From assembly GCA_002779345.1 (NCBI GenBank), contig PEWW01000093.1, forward strand, positions 1-8,881: 8,881 nucleotides of DNA, written 5' to 3'. A model generated the notes under the pieces. The model did not search any database and was not told the DNA's origin. It saw only the letters and a program-made list of their open reading frames with translations. Below are positions 1 through 6,432 of the stretch, one piece after another. The translations under genes and the position numbers were made by a program. This DNA comes from Candidatus Omnitrophica bacterium CG07_land_8_20_14_0_80_50_8. Its GTDB lineage: Bacteria > Omnitrophota > Gorgyraeia > 2-02-FULL-51-18. How positions within the stretch are numbered: the stretch's first letter is position 1; every line of letters starts with the position of its first letter.

Positions 1-666
1 AATATTCTCAAACAGGGGCTCTTGGGCGCCGGCGTCGGCGCGGTCTCTGCGGGTGCTTCCGGCGGCAAGGCCGGCAAGGGTGCTTTGATTGGCGCGGGAA
101 CCAACGTGATCGGAGGCGCGTTGTTAGATACGTTGACAGGATCTTCTCAACCCCAGCCACAGCAGCAGCAAGTCGTTTACGTTCAACAGCCTCAGTACGC
201 TCAGTCTTATCCGGCGCAACAACAGCAGGGAGGCTATTATCAGACGGAGCCTCAGCCGGTTTATGTTCAGCAGGCGCCCGCTTATCAGCCGCCTCAAGAA
301 GATCCGAACAAAAAGATCCTAAAACAAGGTCTTTTGGGTGCCGGTGTGGGCGCCATTTCTGCCAGCGCTTCCGGCGGAAGTGCCGGTAAAGGCGCTTTGA
401 TCGGTGCCGGAACCAATGTGATCGGCGGCGCGCTATTGGATACATTGACTGGGTCCTCGCAGCCTCAACGGCCGGCTCAGCCACAGGTAGTTTATGTTCA
501 GCAGGCTCCTCAGGGGCAGTACCAGCAGTACCCTTCGCAGACTTCCGGTCAAAACCAGGGCTATGCCAGCCAGGGCAACGCGGCCACCAGTCAGCTCAAA
601 AAGAAAATCATCCGCAAGTATGATTCTGACGGACATGTGGTATCCGAAGAAGAGGTCTGGGAATAA
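1..666 (+). CDS. Glycine-zipper, Q/Y/P-rich protein (5' end outside window)
   Basis: The frame is open from the first base, and the first codons (N-I-L-K-Q-G) already belong to a repeated module, so the gene starts upstream and 221 codons are visible. Two 51-residue modules (residues 2-52 and 106-156) are rich in Gly/Ala with small residues spaced as in glycine-zipper membrane or oligomerisation segments (GAGVGA, GGALLDTLTG). Each is followed by a low-complexity linker rich in Gln, Tyr and Pro with recurring VVYVQQ or PVYVQQ. The C-terminus is charged (LKKKIIRKYDSDGHVVSEEEVWE, residues 199-221, shown here as key residues KKIIRKYDSDG then EEEVWE). Glycine-zipper proteins are often envelope or outer-membrane associated; the exact role is unknown. 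The stop is TAA. The response regulator starts 15 bases later, so co-transcription is possible but not shown. I am sure it is coding, unsure of function. Confidence 0.85.
   Translation, partial: NILKQGLLGAGVGAVSAGASGGKAGKGALIGAGTNVIGGALLDTLTGSSQPQPQQQQVVYVQQPQYAQSYPAQQQQGGYYQTEPQPVYVQQAPAYQPPQEDPNKKILKQGLLGAGVGAISASASGGSAGKGALIGAGTNVIGGALLDTLTGSSQPQRPAQPQVVYVQQAPQGQYQQYPSQTSGQNQGYASQGNAATSQLKKKIIRKYDSDGHVVSEEEVWE
4..156 (+). repeat. Glycine-zipper module, copy 1
   Basis: This encodes 51 residues beginning ILKQGLLGAGVGA and ending LDTLTGSSQPQ. It aligns without gaps to bases 316-468, an offset of 312 bases (104 codons). Only three residues differ between the copies (V/I, G/S, K/S). Confidence 0.95.
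316..468 (+). repeat. Glycine-zipper module, copy 2
   Basis: Second copy of the 51-residue module in the same gene. By eye, 29 of 51 codons differ from copy 1 only synonymously, 3 change the residue and 19 are identical. The DNA has diverged while the protein has been held nearly constant. Confidence 0.95.
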
Positions 667-681
667 GCGCTAGTTATTTTG

Positions 682-1362
682 ATGAGAATTTTATTGGTGG
701 AAGACGATGCGCGGATGGCAAGCTTTATCCGCCGCGGGCTTAAGGAAGAAAATTATACCGTCGATCTGGCCAAAGACGGCGAAGAAGGGCTTTATCTGGC
801 TCAACTGGATCCATACGATCTGGTAATATTGGATCTTTTACTGCCTAAAAAAAGCGGCCTGGAGGTTTTAAGGCAGCTTCGCTTTGAACGCGTCACGGTG
901 CCCATTTTAATTTTAACCGCGAAAGACAAACCCTCTGACAAGGCGACGGGTCTGGACGCCGGCGCGGACGACTATCTGGTGAAACCTTTTTCATTTGAGG
1001 AATTCTTGGCCCGAATCCGCGCCCTCTTGCGCCGCCGCGGGGATCTTTTGGAAACTGTCATCCGCGTCGCGGATCTTGAACTTGACACCTTGAAACGGCA
1101 GGTCGTCCGCGCCGGAAAAACGGTGACGCTCACAAGCCGTGAATACGCGCTGCTTGAATTTCTGGTTCGTCATAAGCATCAAGTCGTGACCTGCTCTGCT
1201 TTAGCCGAAAACGTATGGGAACATGATTTTGACACTTTTTCCAATGTGATCGATGTGTTGATCGCGCGTCTTCGCCGTAAAATTGACGGGGAATTTCGTC
1301 CGCATCTTCTCCAAACCGTGCGCGGCAGCGGTTATATTTTGCAAGCACCTGAGAAAACGTGA
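682..1362 (+). CDS. OmpR/PhoB-family response regulator
   Basis: This 226-residue protein is a DNA-binding transcription regulator activated by phosphorylation. The receiver domain covers about residues 1-115, with the acidic pair E7/D8-D9, phosphoacceptor D51 (LVILDLLLP), switch T79 (ILTAKD) and conserved K101 (LVKPF). A winged-helix effector domain follows (about 125-222), with the typical LTSREYALLEFL, VWEHDFD, NVIDVLIARLRRKID and RGSGYIL signatures. Length is normal for the family. I chose ATG at 682; the TTG at 679 would only add one Met before MRILLVEDD, and neither has a clear Shine-Dalgarno. The stop overlaps the kinase start (GTGA, 1359-1362), so the two are translationally coupled and are almost certainly a cognate pair. 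The target genes are not shown by the sequence. The DNA-binding domain resembles regulators of the PhoP/CusR type. Confidence 0.95.
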   Translation: MRILLVEDDARMASFIRRGLKEENYTVDLAKDGEEGLYLAQLDPYDLVILDLLLPKKSGLEVLRQLRFERVTVPILILTAKDKPSDKATGLDAGADDYLVKPFSFEEFLARIRALLRRRGDLLETVIRVADLELDTLKRQVVRAGKTVTLTSREYALLEFLVRHKHQVVTCSALAENVWEHDFDTFSNVIDVLIARLRRKIDGEFRPHLLQTVRGSGYILQAPEKT

Positions 1363-2837
1363 TCCGGTCGATCCGTTTTGTCCTGACACTCTGGTACCTG
1401 GGCATTCTCACCGTCATTCTGTGTGTTTTTAGTTCTACGCTTTACTCGAAAGTTTCCGCGAATCTGAACCGTCACATCAATGAGACGCTTGCCGCGCAGG
1501 CCGATGCGATTGAGGATAATATTTTCGCTTTCTGGAAAGCAGAGCATGAGATCTACAAAACAGACACGATCCGGAAGGAAATTCAGGTTGGCCGATTTCC
1601 CGCGTTGATTGATCGTTGGTCCGCTCAGACCAACGAATTAGAGGATCATTTTCTGCGCCTGATCGACCACAAAGGCGTGATCTTAGCCGCCTCCAAACAT
1701 TTTTCCGAATTTAATCTCAAACTAGATGAATCGATCTTGAGAAAGACGCTGAAACACAGGACAAGTTATCAAACTATTAAACAGGGTAAAAGTCATTTTC
1801 AATTGATCACCCGTCCGATTATTGAGGACGGACAGTTGCTTTATATTGTCCAAATGACTGTTTCGCGCCGCCAGGCGGAAACTTCTTTAGAACAACTGCG
1901 CGATTGGCTTTTTTGGCTGGTGCCGGCCACTATTTTATTAACGAGCGCTATCGGATGGTTCCTGGTGACCGCCACCTTGCGCCCCGTCGGTTACATGATT
2001 AAGAAGGTGCAGTCGATAGGCATCCAGGATCTGCAGGAACGCATTGAAGTACCCGACACGCATGATGAACTGGAACAGCTCGCGACGACTTTTAACGGCC
2101 TGCTTTCAAGGCTTGATAAATCTTTCCGGCGTATGCGCCAATTCAGCGCCGCCGCGGCTCATGAACTTCGCACCCCGTTGAGTATCATGAAGGGAGAACT
2201 TGAGGTGACGTTGCGCAAAGAGCGAGAAAACGCGGAATACAGGCGCCTACTTTACGGCCAGCTTGAGGTACTGACGGAGCTGGCGAATATTGTCGATCAA
2301 CTTTTAGCGTTGGCCTATGCCGAAGAAGGCGAAGAGGCGATCCAATGGAAAGAAATTCAATTGGGCCCGTTAATCCGATCCGTGATCGAGAGCTGGCGGA
2401 AAGTGGCCGAAGCGAAGGAACTCACGATTGATTTGGTCGAACGGGACACTTCTTTAATCCGCGGCGAAAAGAGGCTCCTGGAACGCCTCGTCGCGAATTT
2501 TCTTGACAACGCCATTAAACACACGCCTGCCAAAGGAAAAATCCGCATGGAAGTTGTGCGGCGCAAGGGCGAGGTTTGCATCGTTGTGCAGGATACGGGC
2601 CCCGGCATTACCCCGGAGGAACTGCCCAAGATTTTTGACAAGTTCTTCAGCCACGCCAAACGCGACAAAAGCGACTCTTCAGGCGTGGGTCTGGGTCTGG
2701 GATTATGCCGCTGGATAGCCGAATCTCACAAAGGAAAGATTGCGGTTGAGAGCGCTCCGGGGCATGGAGCCACTTTCATCATTTCCTTTCCCGCCATTTC
2801 CGCAACTGAAGAGATGGGTCGTCTGCGTGTTTGCTAA
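1359..2837 (+). CDS. Membrane sensor histidine kinase with HAMP domain
   Basis: This 492-residue kinase starts at GTG and overlaps the response-regulator stop. TM1 is about residues 7-28. A periplasmic sensor region of about 150 residues follows, then TM2 at about 183-207, and a HAMP domain at about 205-258 (TLRPVGYMIKKV to DELEQLATTFNGL). The dimerisation/phosphoacceptor H-box has H268 in AAAHELRTPLS. The ATP-binding domain shows an N-box (N380, N384 in NFLDNAIKH), G1 (D412-x-G414-x-G416, DTGPGI) and G2 (G442-G448, GVGLGLGLC). All catalytic motifs are present, so it should be active. The topology (two TMs, a periplasmic sensor, HAMP) matches CusS/QseC/PhoQ-like kinases, but the ligand cannot be told from sequence. 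The stop is TAA; a 77-base gap follows before the next start. Confidence 0.95.
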   Translation: MIRSIRFVLTLWYLGILTVILCVFSSTLYSKVSANLNRHINETLAAQADAIEDNIFAFWKAEHEIYKTDTIRKEIQVGRFPALIDRWSAQTNELEDHFLRLIDHKGVILAASKHFSEFNLKLDESILRKTLKHRTSYQTIKQGKSHFQLITRPIIEDGQLLYIVQMTVSRRQAETSLEQLRDWLFWLVPATILLTSAIGWFLVTATLRPVGYMIKKVQSIGIQDLQERIEVPDTHDELEQLATTFNGLLSRLDKSFRRMRQFSAAAAHELRTPLSIMKGELEVTLRKERENAEYRRLLYGQLEVLTELANIVDQLLALAYAEEGEEAIQWKEIQLGPLIRSVIESWRKVAEAKELTIDLVERDTSLIRGEKRLLERLVANFLDNAIKHTPAKGKIRMEVVRRKGEVCIVVQDTGPGITPEELPKIFDKFFSHAKRDKSDSSGVGLGLGLCRWIAESHKGKIAVESAPGHGATFIISFPAISATEEMGRLRVC

Positions 2838-2904
2838 AGATGAACAAGTTGTAATCTCAAATTCATTCCAATGTCATGCAGACAAGGTAAAATTAAAATC
2901 AAAC

Positions 2905-2912
2905 AAGGAGGA
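2905..2912 (+). promoter_or_regulatory. Strong Shine-Dalgarno deciding the start of the Lys-rich gene
   Basis: AAGGAGGA is a near-perfect anti-16S match. Two adjacent ATG codons follow (2915 and 2918). Spacing from GGAGG is 3 bases to the first and 6 to the second, which favours 2918. Confidence 0.8.
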
Positions 2913-2917
2913 CTATG

Positions 2918-3163
2918 ATGCGTAAATTGAATGGATGGGTATTAGGTTTGGCGTTACTTTTTGGAGCGGCCTTGGTGTATCAGACGGCAGGCCTTGCGGC
3001 TGAGATTACCCCAGGAACGGATCAAAAAGTCGAGAAAAAAGTCGAGAAAAAAGTTGAAAGGAAAAAACTCAAACCGAGTGTGAAAAAGAAAGCCGTTAAA
3101 CACGCAAAGGCAGACGCGACTGCCCTAGCTCCCGTCACACCGTCCGGCTCGACAAAGCCGTAA
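2918..3163 (+). CDS. Small exported Lys-rich protein, unknown function
   Basis: This is an 81-residue protein (82 if the ATG at 2915 is used). It begins with a clear Sec signal peptide: a basic start (MRKLNGW), a hydrophobic core (VLGLALLFGAALVY) and a likely cleavage after GLA or LAA near residue 27. The mature part is tiny and very basic: VEKK-VEKK-VERK encoded by a 12-base unit, then KKLKPSVKKKAVKHAKA, ending in a Pro/Ser/Thr tail. There are no cysteines and no catalytic motif, and I do not recognise the family. The strong ribosome-binding site suggests high expression. It could bind envelope polyanions (lipopolysaccharide, nucleic acid, peptidoglycan); that is inference from charge alone. 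It lies downstream of the two-component genes on the same strand. Confidence 0.8.
   Translation: MRKLNGWVLGLALLFGAALVYQTAGLAAEITPGTDQKVEKKVEKKVERKKLKPSVKKKAVKHAKADATALAPVTPSGSTKP
3029..3064 (+). repeat. 12-base tandem repeat coding VEKK/VEKK/VERK
   Basis: GTCGAGAAAAAA occurs twice in perfect tandem (3029-3040, 3041-3052). A degenerate third unit, GTTGAAAGGAAA (3053-3064), follows. The unit is in frame, so copy-number change would alter the basic stretch by four residues without a frameshift. Confidence 0.85.
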
Positions 3164-3190
3164 ACGGCGGAATCGTATAGGAAAATCTAA

Positions 3191-3523
3191 ATGAAGAGAA
3201 GCGCAGGGTTCGTTTTGGCGTTGATGCTTGTTATTTGCGGATCGTCATTCGCATCCACCGCTGTGACTTCATCGTCGACGCCGGTTATCCGCACATCCGC
3301 AGGCACGATTTCCGCACTTGAGGTTCGGTCGGCGGCTCCTTGGCTTAAGATCAAGGACCTAGCCGGAAAAGAGTCGATCCTCATGATCGATCCGATTTCC
3401 AGTTCCGCCTGGCGAGGCGGGAATAAGTCTGCCTGGGCCGAACTCAAGGTAGGCGAAATGGTGAAAGTACGTCATACTGAAAAAGGCGGCAGTGCTGTTA
3501 TAAAGACGGTGGAGATCATTTAA
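3191..3523 (+). CDS. Small exported protein, possible beta-barrel domain, unknown function
   Basis: This is a 110-residue protein. Residues 1-22 form a Sec signal peptide (MKRSAGFVLALMLVICGSSFA, likely cut at FAS or just after). The mature part has the pattern of a small OB-like or DUF5666-like beta domain: a strand (WLKIKDLAGKESILMI), a middle segment (DPISSSAWRGG) and the characteristic LKVGEMVKVRHTEKGGSAVIKTVEI ending, whose core is ELKVGEMVKV. The family link is from pattern memory, not a search. An AGGA at 3179-3182 sits 8 bases before the ATG, a reasonable Shine-Dalgarno. It starts 27 bases after the Lys-rich gene, so the two probably share a transcript, which ends at the terminator directly downstream. 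Confidence 0.75.
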   Translation: MKRSAGFVLALMLVICGSSFASTAVTSSSTPVIRTSAGTISALEVRSAAPWLKIKDLAGKESILMIDPISSSAWRGGNKSAWAELKVGEMVKVRHTEKGGSAVIKTVEII

Positions 3524-3528
3524 AAGTT

Positions 3529-3563
3529 GGGGGCGCACACCCTGTGCGCCCCCATTGATTTTT
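3529..3563 (+). terminator. Intrinsic (Rho-independent) terminator
   Basis: A perfect 11-bp GC-rich stem (GGGGGCGCACA, loop CCC, TGTGCGCCCCC; 3529-3553) is followed by ATTGATTTTT (T-run 3559-3563). It begins 6 bases after the preceding TAA and separates the upstream group from the Mg2+ ATPase. Confidence 0.9.
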
Positions 3564-3590
3564 AGTCTAGCTTCACGTGATGCCGCACGG

Positions 3591-3596
3591 TATAAT
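3591..3596 (+). promoter_or_regulatory. Consensus -10 box for the Mg2+ ATPase gene
   Basis: TATAAT is a perfect -10 hexamer just after the terminator. No hexamer resembling TTGACA lies 16-18 bases upstream; TTCACG at 3572-3577 is too close (13-base spacer). This suggests an activator-dependent promoter or a different -35 preference. The expected start site is near 3603-3605, only about 3-5 bases before the ATG at 3608. Confidence 0.55.
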
Positions 3597-3607
3597 GCCC
3601 CCTTATT

Positions 3608-6196
3608 ATGCCGGCAATAAAAGAAACGCCGCTCAACGGCAAGGCCCATTCGAACCACACCCTTTCATTTTCCGCGGCTGAATATTTCTGTCAGTCACCC
3701 ACGGAAGAACTTTTGGAAAAATTTAATACGTCACTCCAGGGCCTTGCGCAAGCTGAAGTGGAAAGACGCCTTAAAGAATTTGGTCTAAACGAGCCCGCCA
3801 AAAAAAAGAAACGCACGATCCTTATCCAGCTGTTGTCAAAATTTTTAAATCCGCTTGTCATTGTTCTGATCATTATCGGGGCTTTTTCGATGTTTTTTGG
3901 AGAGCGAGTTGAAGCATTGCTGGTGCTTTTGATGATCCTGATGAGCGTATGGTTGTCTTTTATCCAGGAGTATCGCTCGGGAAAAGAGGCCGAGAAACTG
4001 AGCGAAATGGTGCGCGCAACTTCGACGTTGATTCGTAACGGCAAAAAACGCGAAATCAAGATGCGACACATCGTTCCGGGGGACCTCGTGGACCTTTACG
4101 CGGGAGACATGATCCCGGCAGACTTGCGGATACTCTCCTGCAAGGATCTTTTTATCAATCAATCGTCGCTCACCGGCGAGTCGTTTCCGATAGAAAAATT
4201 CGCGAGTCCTATTTTGCCTAAATCCGCTTCGTTTTCTGATATGTCGAATGTCGCGTTTATGGGCTCCAGCGTCGTCAGCGGCACCGCGATCGGTTTGGCC
4301 ATCAAGACCGGCGCGCGCACGCAGTTCGGGGAATTGTCAACGAGGCTTGCCGCGATGTCGACCCAATCAAGTTTTGACAAAGGCATCCATCGGTTTGTGT
4401 GGCTGATGATCAAATTTATGATGATTCTCGTGGTGCTCATCTTCGCGATCAACGCCTTCATGAAGGGGAATGTCGTTGAAGCATTTTTATTCTCCCTGGC
4501 GGTGGCCGTGGGGTTAACGCCCGAGATGCTTCCCATGATCGTGGCGATTAATCTGTCTAAAGGCGCCGTCGCGATGTCCAAGAAAAAAGTGATCGTTAAA
4601 CGCCTAAATTCTATCCAAAACCTCGGCGCGATGGACGTCCTCTGCACGGACAAGACGGGGACATTGACCCTGGACAAGGTGGTTTTAGAAAAATATTGTG
4701 ACGTTGTCAGAAACGAAAGCGAAGAGGTGTTGAAGCTCGCATATCTCAACAGTTTTTACCAGACAGGCCTGAAAAATCTGCTCGACAAGGCTATTTTAAA
4801 ACATCAAAAACTGCTCGTGAAAGAGTATAAAAAAGTAGACGAAATCCCGTTCGATTTCCAAAGACGGATCATGTCGGTGATCGTGGAAACGGACGGGAAA
4901 CACCGGCTCATCTCGAAAGGCGCGCCTGAAGAAATTTTTAAACGCTGTACGCATTATGAACTCGACGGCGAGATATACGAGATGGAAAGTCTGATCCTTT
5001 CGGATCTCAAAGAAGAATATGACCATTTGAGCGCGGACGGCTACCGCGTGTTGGCCACCGCCTATAAGGATATGCAGGTAAAAAAAGACGCTTATTCGAA
5101 AGACGACGAACAGGAGATGATCCTGAAAGGATACCTGGCGTTTCTGGACCCGCCTAAACCGACGGCCCGAAAGACGATCAGCCGGATGCAAAAACTCGGG
5201 ATCCGGTTCATCGTCTTAACCGGCGATAATGAACTGGTGACGAAAAAGATCTGCGGCGATGTGGGTCTGGATGTTCAAACGATTGTGACGGGGGATCAGA
5301 TAGAAAATTCAAGCGACCAGGAACTGCAGGATCTGGTCAAGACCACGAGCGTTTTCGCGAGACTTTCGCCGCTACAAAAAGAAAAGGCGATCCGCGCGCT
5401 TCACCGGAACAATCACATCGTCGGGTATCTGGGTGACGGCATCAACGACGCGTTGGCGCTGAAGGCCTCCGACGTCGGTATTTCCGTGAATAACGCGGTG
5501 GACATCGCGAAGGAATCGGCGGACATCATCCTTCTCGAAAAAAGTCTTCTGGTGCTGGAGCTGGGCGTACTCGAGGGGCGCAAGACTTTTGGCAACACGA
5601 TGAAATATATCAAGATGGGGGCCAGTTCCAATTTGGGCAACATGTTCAGCATGACCGGCGCCAGCCTTTTTCTGAAATTTCTTCCGATGATGCCGATCCA
5701 GATCCTGCTGAATAATTTTTTATACGACGTTTCTCAAGTGGCCATTCCCACCGACAACGTGGACGCAGAATACCTGGAGAAACCGAAGCCCTGGAATATT
5801 GACGCGATCAGGCGCTTCATGCTGATCCTGGGGCCGGTGAGCTCGCTCTTTGATTTCATCACCTTCGGCGTTCTTTTGTTCTTTTTTCATTCCTCAACAA
5901 TGATGTTCCAGACCGGATGGTTCTTGGAGTCCTTGTGCACGCAAACGCTCGTGATCCATGTGATACGGACGTCCAAAATACCCGTCATTCAAAGCCGATC
6001 CAGCCGGTTTTTACTGCTCATGTCCGTTTTTATCACGTCATTGGGCCTGGCTTTGCCATTTTCGCCATTTGGAAAATATATGGGTTTTGTCCGCCCTCCC
6101 GCGGAATTTTTTGCGGCGCTCGCCGTGATCGTTATAGCCTACCTCGTCATGGTCCAGGCCGTAAAAACCTGGTACGTCAAAAAATACGGCTATTGA
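3608..6196 (+). CDS. mgtA: Magnesium-translocating P-type ATPase (P3B, MgtA/MgtB type)
   Basis: This 862-residue inner-membrane pump uses ATP to import Mg2+. After a soluble N-terminus (1-75) come M1 and M2 (about 78-97 and 101-121), then an actuator domain with T189-G-E-S192. M3 (263-284) and M4 follow, M4 with TPEMLP (304-309). Next are phosphorylation Asp D348 (DKTGT) preceded by the MgtA-typical KRLNSIQNLGAMDVLCT context, a nucleotide-binding domain, LTGDN (537-541) and the hinge GDGIND (609-614). The C-terminal membrane part carries MGASSNLGN (670-678), NNFLYDVSQ (from 702) and IPTDNVD (713-719), which are hallmarks of MgtA/MgtB rather than Ca2+ or K+ pumps. All catalytic residues are present and length is close to that of enteric MgtA. 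No Shine-Dalgarno precedes the ATG (CCCCCTTATT). It stands alone between a terminator and an intergenic repeat. No MgtC or mgtL-like ORF is seen. Confidence 0.97.
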   Translation: MPAIKETPLNGKAHSNHTLSFSAAEYFCQSPTEELLEKFNTSLQGLAQAEVERRLKEFGLNEPAKKKKRTILIQLLSKFLNPLVIVLIIIGAFSMFFGERVEALLVLLMILMSVWLSFIQEYRSGKEAEKLSEMVRATSTLIRNGKKREIKMRHIVPGDLVDLYAGDMIPADLRILSCKDLFINQSSLTGESFPIEKFASPILPKSASFSDMSNVAFMGSSVVSGTAIGLAIKTGARTQFGELSTRLAAMSTQSSFDKGIHRFVWLMIKFMMILVVLIFAINAFMKGNVVEAFLFSLAVAVGLTPEMLPMIVAINLSKGAVAMSKKKVIVKRLNSIQNLGAMDVLCTDKTGTLTLDKVVLEKYCDVVRNESEEVLKLAYLNSFYQTGLKNLLDKAILKHQKLLVKEYKKVDEIPFDFQRRIMSVIVETDGKHRLISKGAPEEIFKRCTHYELDGEIYEMESLILSDLKEEYDHLSADGYRVLATAYKDMQVKKDAYSKDDEQEMILKGYLAFLDPPKPTARKTISRMQKLGIRFIVLTGDNELVTKKICGDVGLDVQTIVTGDQIENSSDQELQDLVKTTSVFARLSPLQKEKAIRALHRNNHIVGYLGDGINDALALKASDVGISVNNAVDIAKESADIILLEKSLLVLELGVLEGRKTFGNTMKYIKMGASSNLGNMFSMTGASLFLKFLPMMPIQILLNNFLYDVSQVAIPTDNVDAEYLEKPKPWNIDAIRRFMLILGPVSSLFDFITFGVLLFFFHSSTMMFQTGWFLESLCTQTLVIHVIRTSKIPVIQSRSSRFLLLMSVFITSLGLALPFSPFGKYMGFVRPPAEFFAALAVIVIAYLVMVQAVKTWYVKKYGY

Positions 6197-6218
6197 AGCG
6201 TCTGCCGCGGCAGACGCT
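6197..6218 (+). repeat. Perfect 22-base palindrome after the Mg2+ ATPase stop
   Basis: The arm AGCGTCTGCCG is followed directly by its exact reverse complement CGGCAGACGCT, beginning at the base after the TGA. No T-run follows, so it is not a standard intrinsic terminator. It may stabilise the mRNA 3' end, help Rho-dependent termination, or be a protein-binding site. Confidence 0.7.
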
Positions 6219-6226
6219 GCGGGGTA

Positions 6227-6333
6227 CGTCATCTCCAGCGTAGCGAGAGATCTCCTCACGATCCTCGCATAAAACCTTCGCGGGGGGATTTCTCCTCCCC
6301 GCCAAAAAAACATGGCGGGTCGTCGAAATGACG
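6227..6333. repeat. Imperfect inverted-repeat element, dispersed-repeat (MITE/REP) style
   Basis: The left end reads CGTCATCTCCAGCGTAGCGA and the right end, on the other strand, CGTCATTTCGACGA, so the termini are inverted repeats (CGTCATyTC). Inside are AGCGAGAGATCTC and, on the minus strand, GGAGAAATC. These are the phrases of the noncoding 'GTCATTnCGAnnAGCG...GAGAAATC' repeats scattered through many bacterial genomes. A CCCGCC...GGCGGG stem (6298-6303 with 6314-6319) adds internal pairing. There is no coding capacity. Multi-copy status cannot be tested in this window. Confidence 0.6.
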
Positions 6334-6395
6334 GACTGGCTTTGATTGCCCGCCTTCGCGTCACCCCTCGAATTCGTTCGTAACTCATTTATTTA

Positions 6396-6423
6396 TTGAC
6401 AAATAGTTTATATAGGCTAATAT
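6396..6423 (+). promoter_or_regulatory. Promoter of the MarR-TolC-adaptor operon
   Basis: A perfect -35 TTGACA (6396-6401) is followed by a 16-base spacer and -10 TAATAT (6418-6423). The surrounding sequence is AT-rich, unlike its neighbours. The expected transcription start is about 6430, 2-4 bases before the MarR ATG at 6433. Confidence 0.75.
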
Positions 6424-6428
6424 TTAGC
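6416..6428. promoter_or_regulatory. Putative MarR operator overlapping the -10 box
   Basis: GCTAA-TAT-TTAGC is a 13-base inverted repeat with perfect 5-base arms, covering the -10 hexamer. An overlapping 8-base palindrome, TTAGCTAA, lies at 6424-6431. MarR-family proteins commonly repress their own promoter through AT-rich palindromes at this position, so this is the best candidate site for autoregulation. Confidence 0.5.
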
Positions 6429-6432
6429 TAAC

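Noticed and set aside
8..484. Long minus-strand open frame opposite the glycine-zipper gene
   Set aside because: It encodes an Arg/Pro/His-rich low-complexity product with no family motifs, and it is the mirror of a Gly/Gln-rich repeat gene. The + strand frame shows strong synonymous-site divergence between repeats, so that is the coding one.
679..681. TTG as start of the response regulator
   Set aside because: It is directly followed by ATG at 682 giving the canonical MRILLVEDD start; TTG adds nothing.
1359..1362. GTGA overlap between response regulator and kinase as an unusual feature
   Set aside because: Four-base start/stop overlaps are routine in such operons.
2849..2899. Promoter before the Lys-rich gene (TTGTAA at 2849; TAAAAT at 2888 and 2894)
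   Set aside because: The -10-like boxes are fair, but no -35 box fits at 16-18 bases and the region is AT-rich, so matches are expected by chance. A promoter here is possible but not supported.
3572..3577. TTCACG as -35 box of the Mg2+ ATPase promoter
   Set aside because: The spacer to TATAAT would be 13 bases, too short for a standard sigma-70 promoter.
4159..4749. 196-codon minus-strand open frame inside the Mg2+ ATPase
   Set aside because: It lies fully inside a gene with all P-type ATPase motifs in place, and its product has no recognisable domain.
6298..6319. CCCGCC...GGCGGG hairpin as a terminator for the Mg2+ ATPase gene
   Set aside because: No T-run follows on the + strand; the T-run on the minus strand lies in the loop. 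It is better explained as part of the inverted-repeat element.
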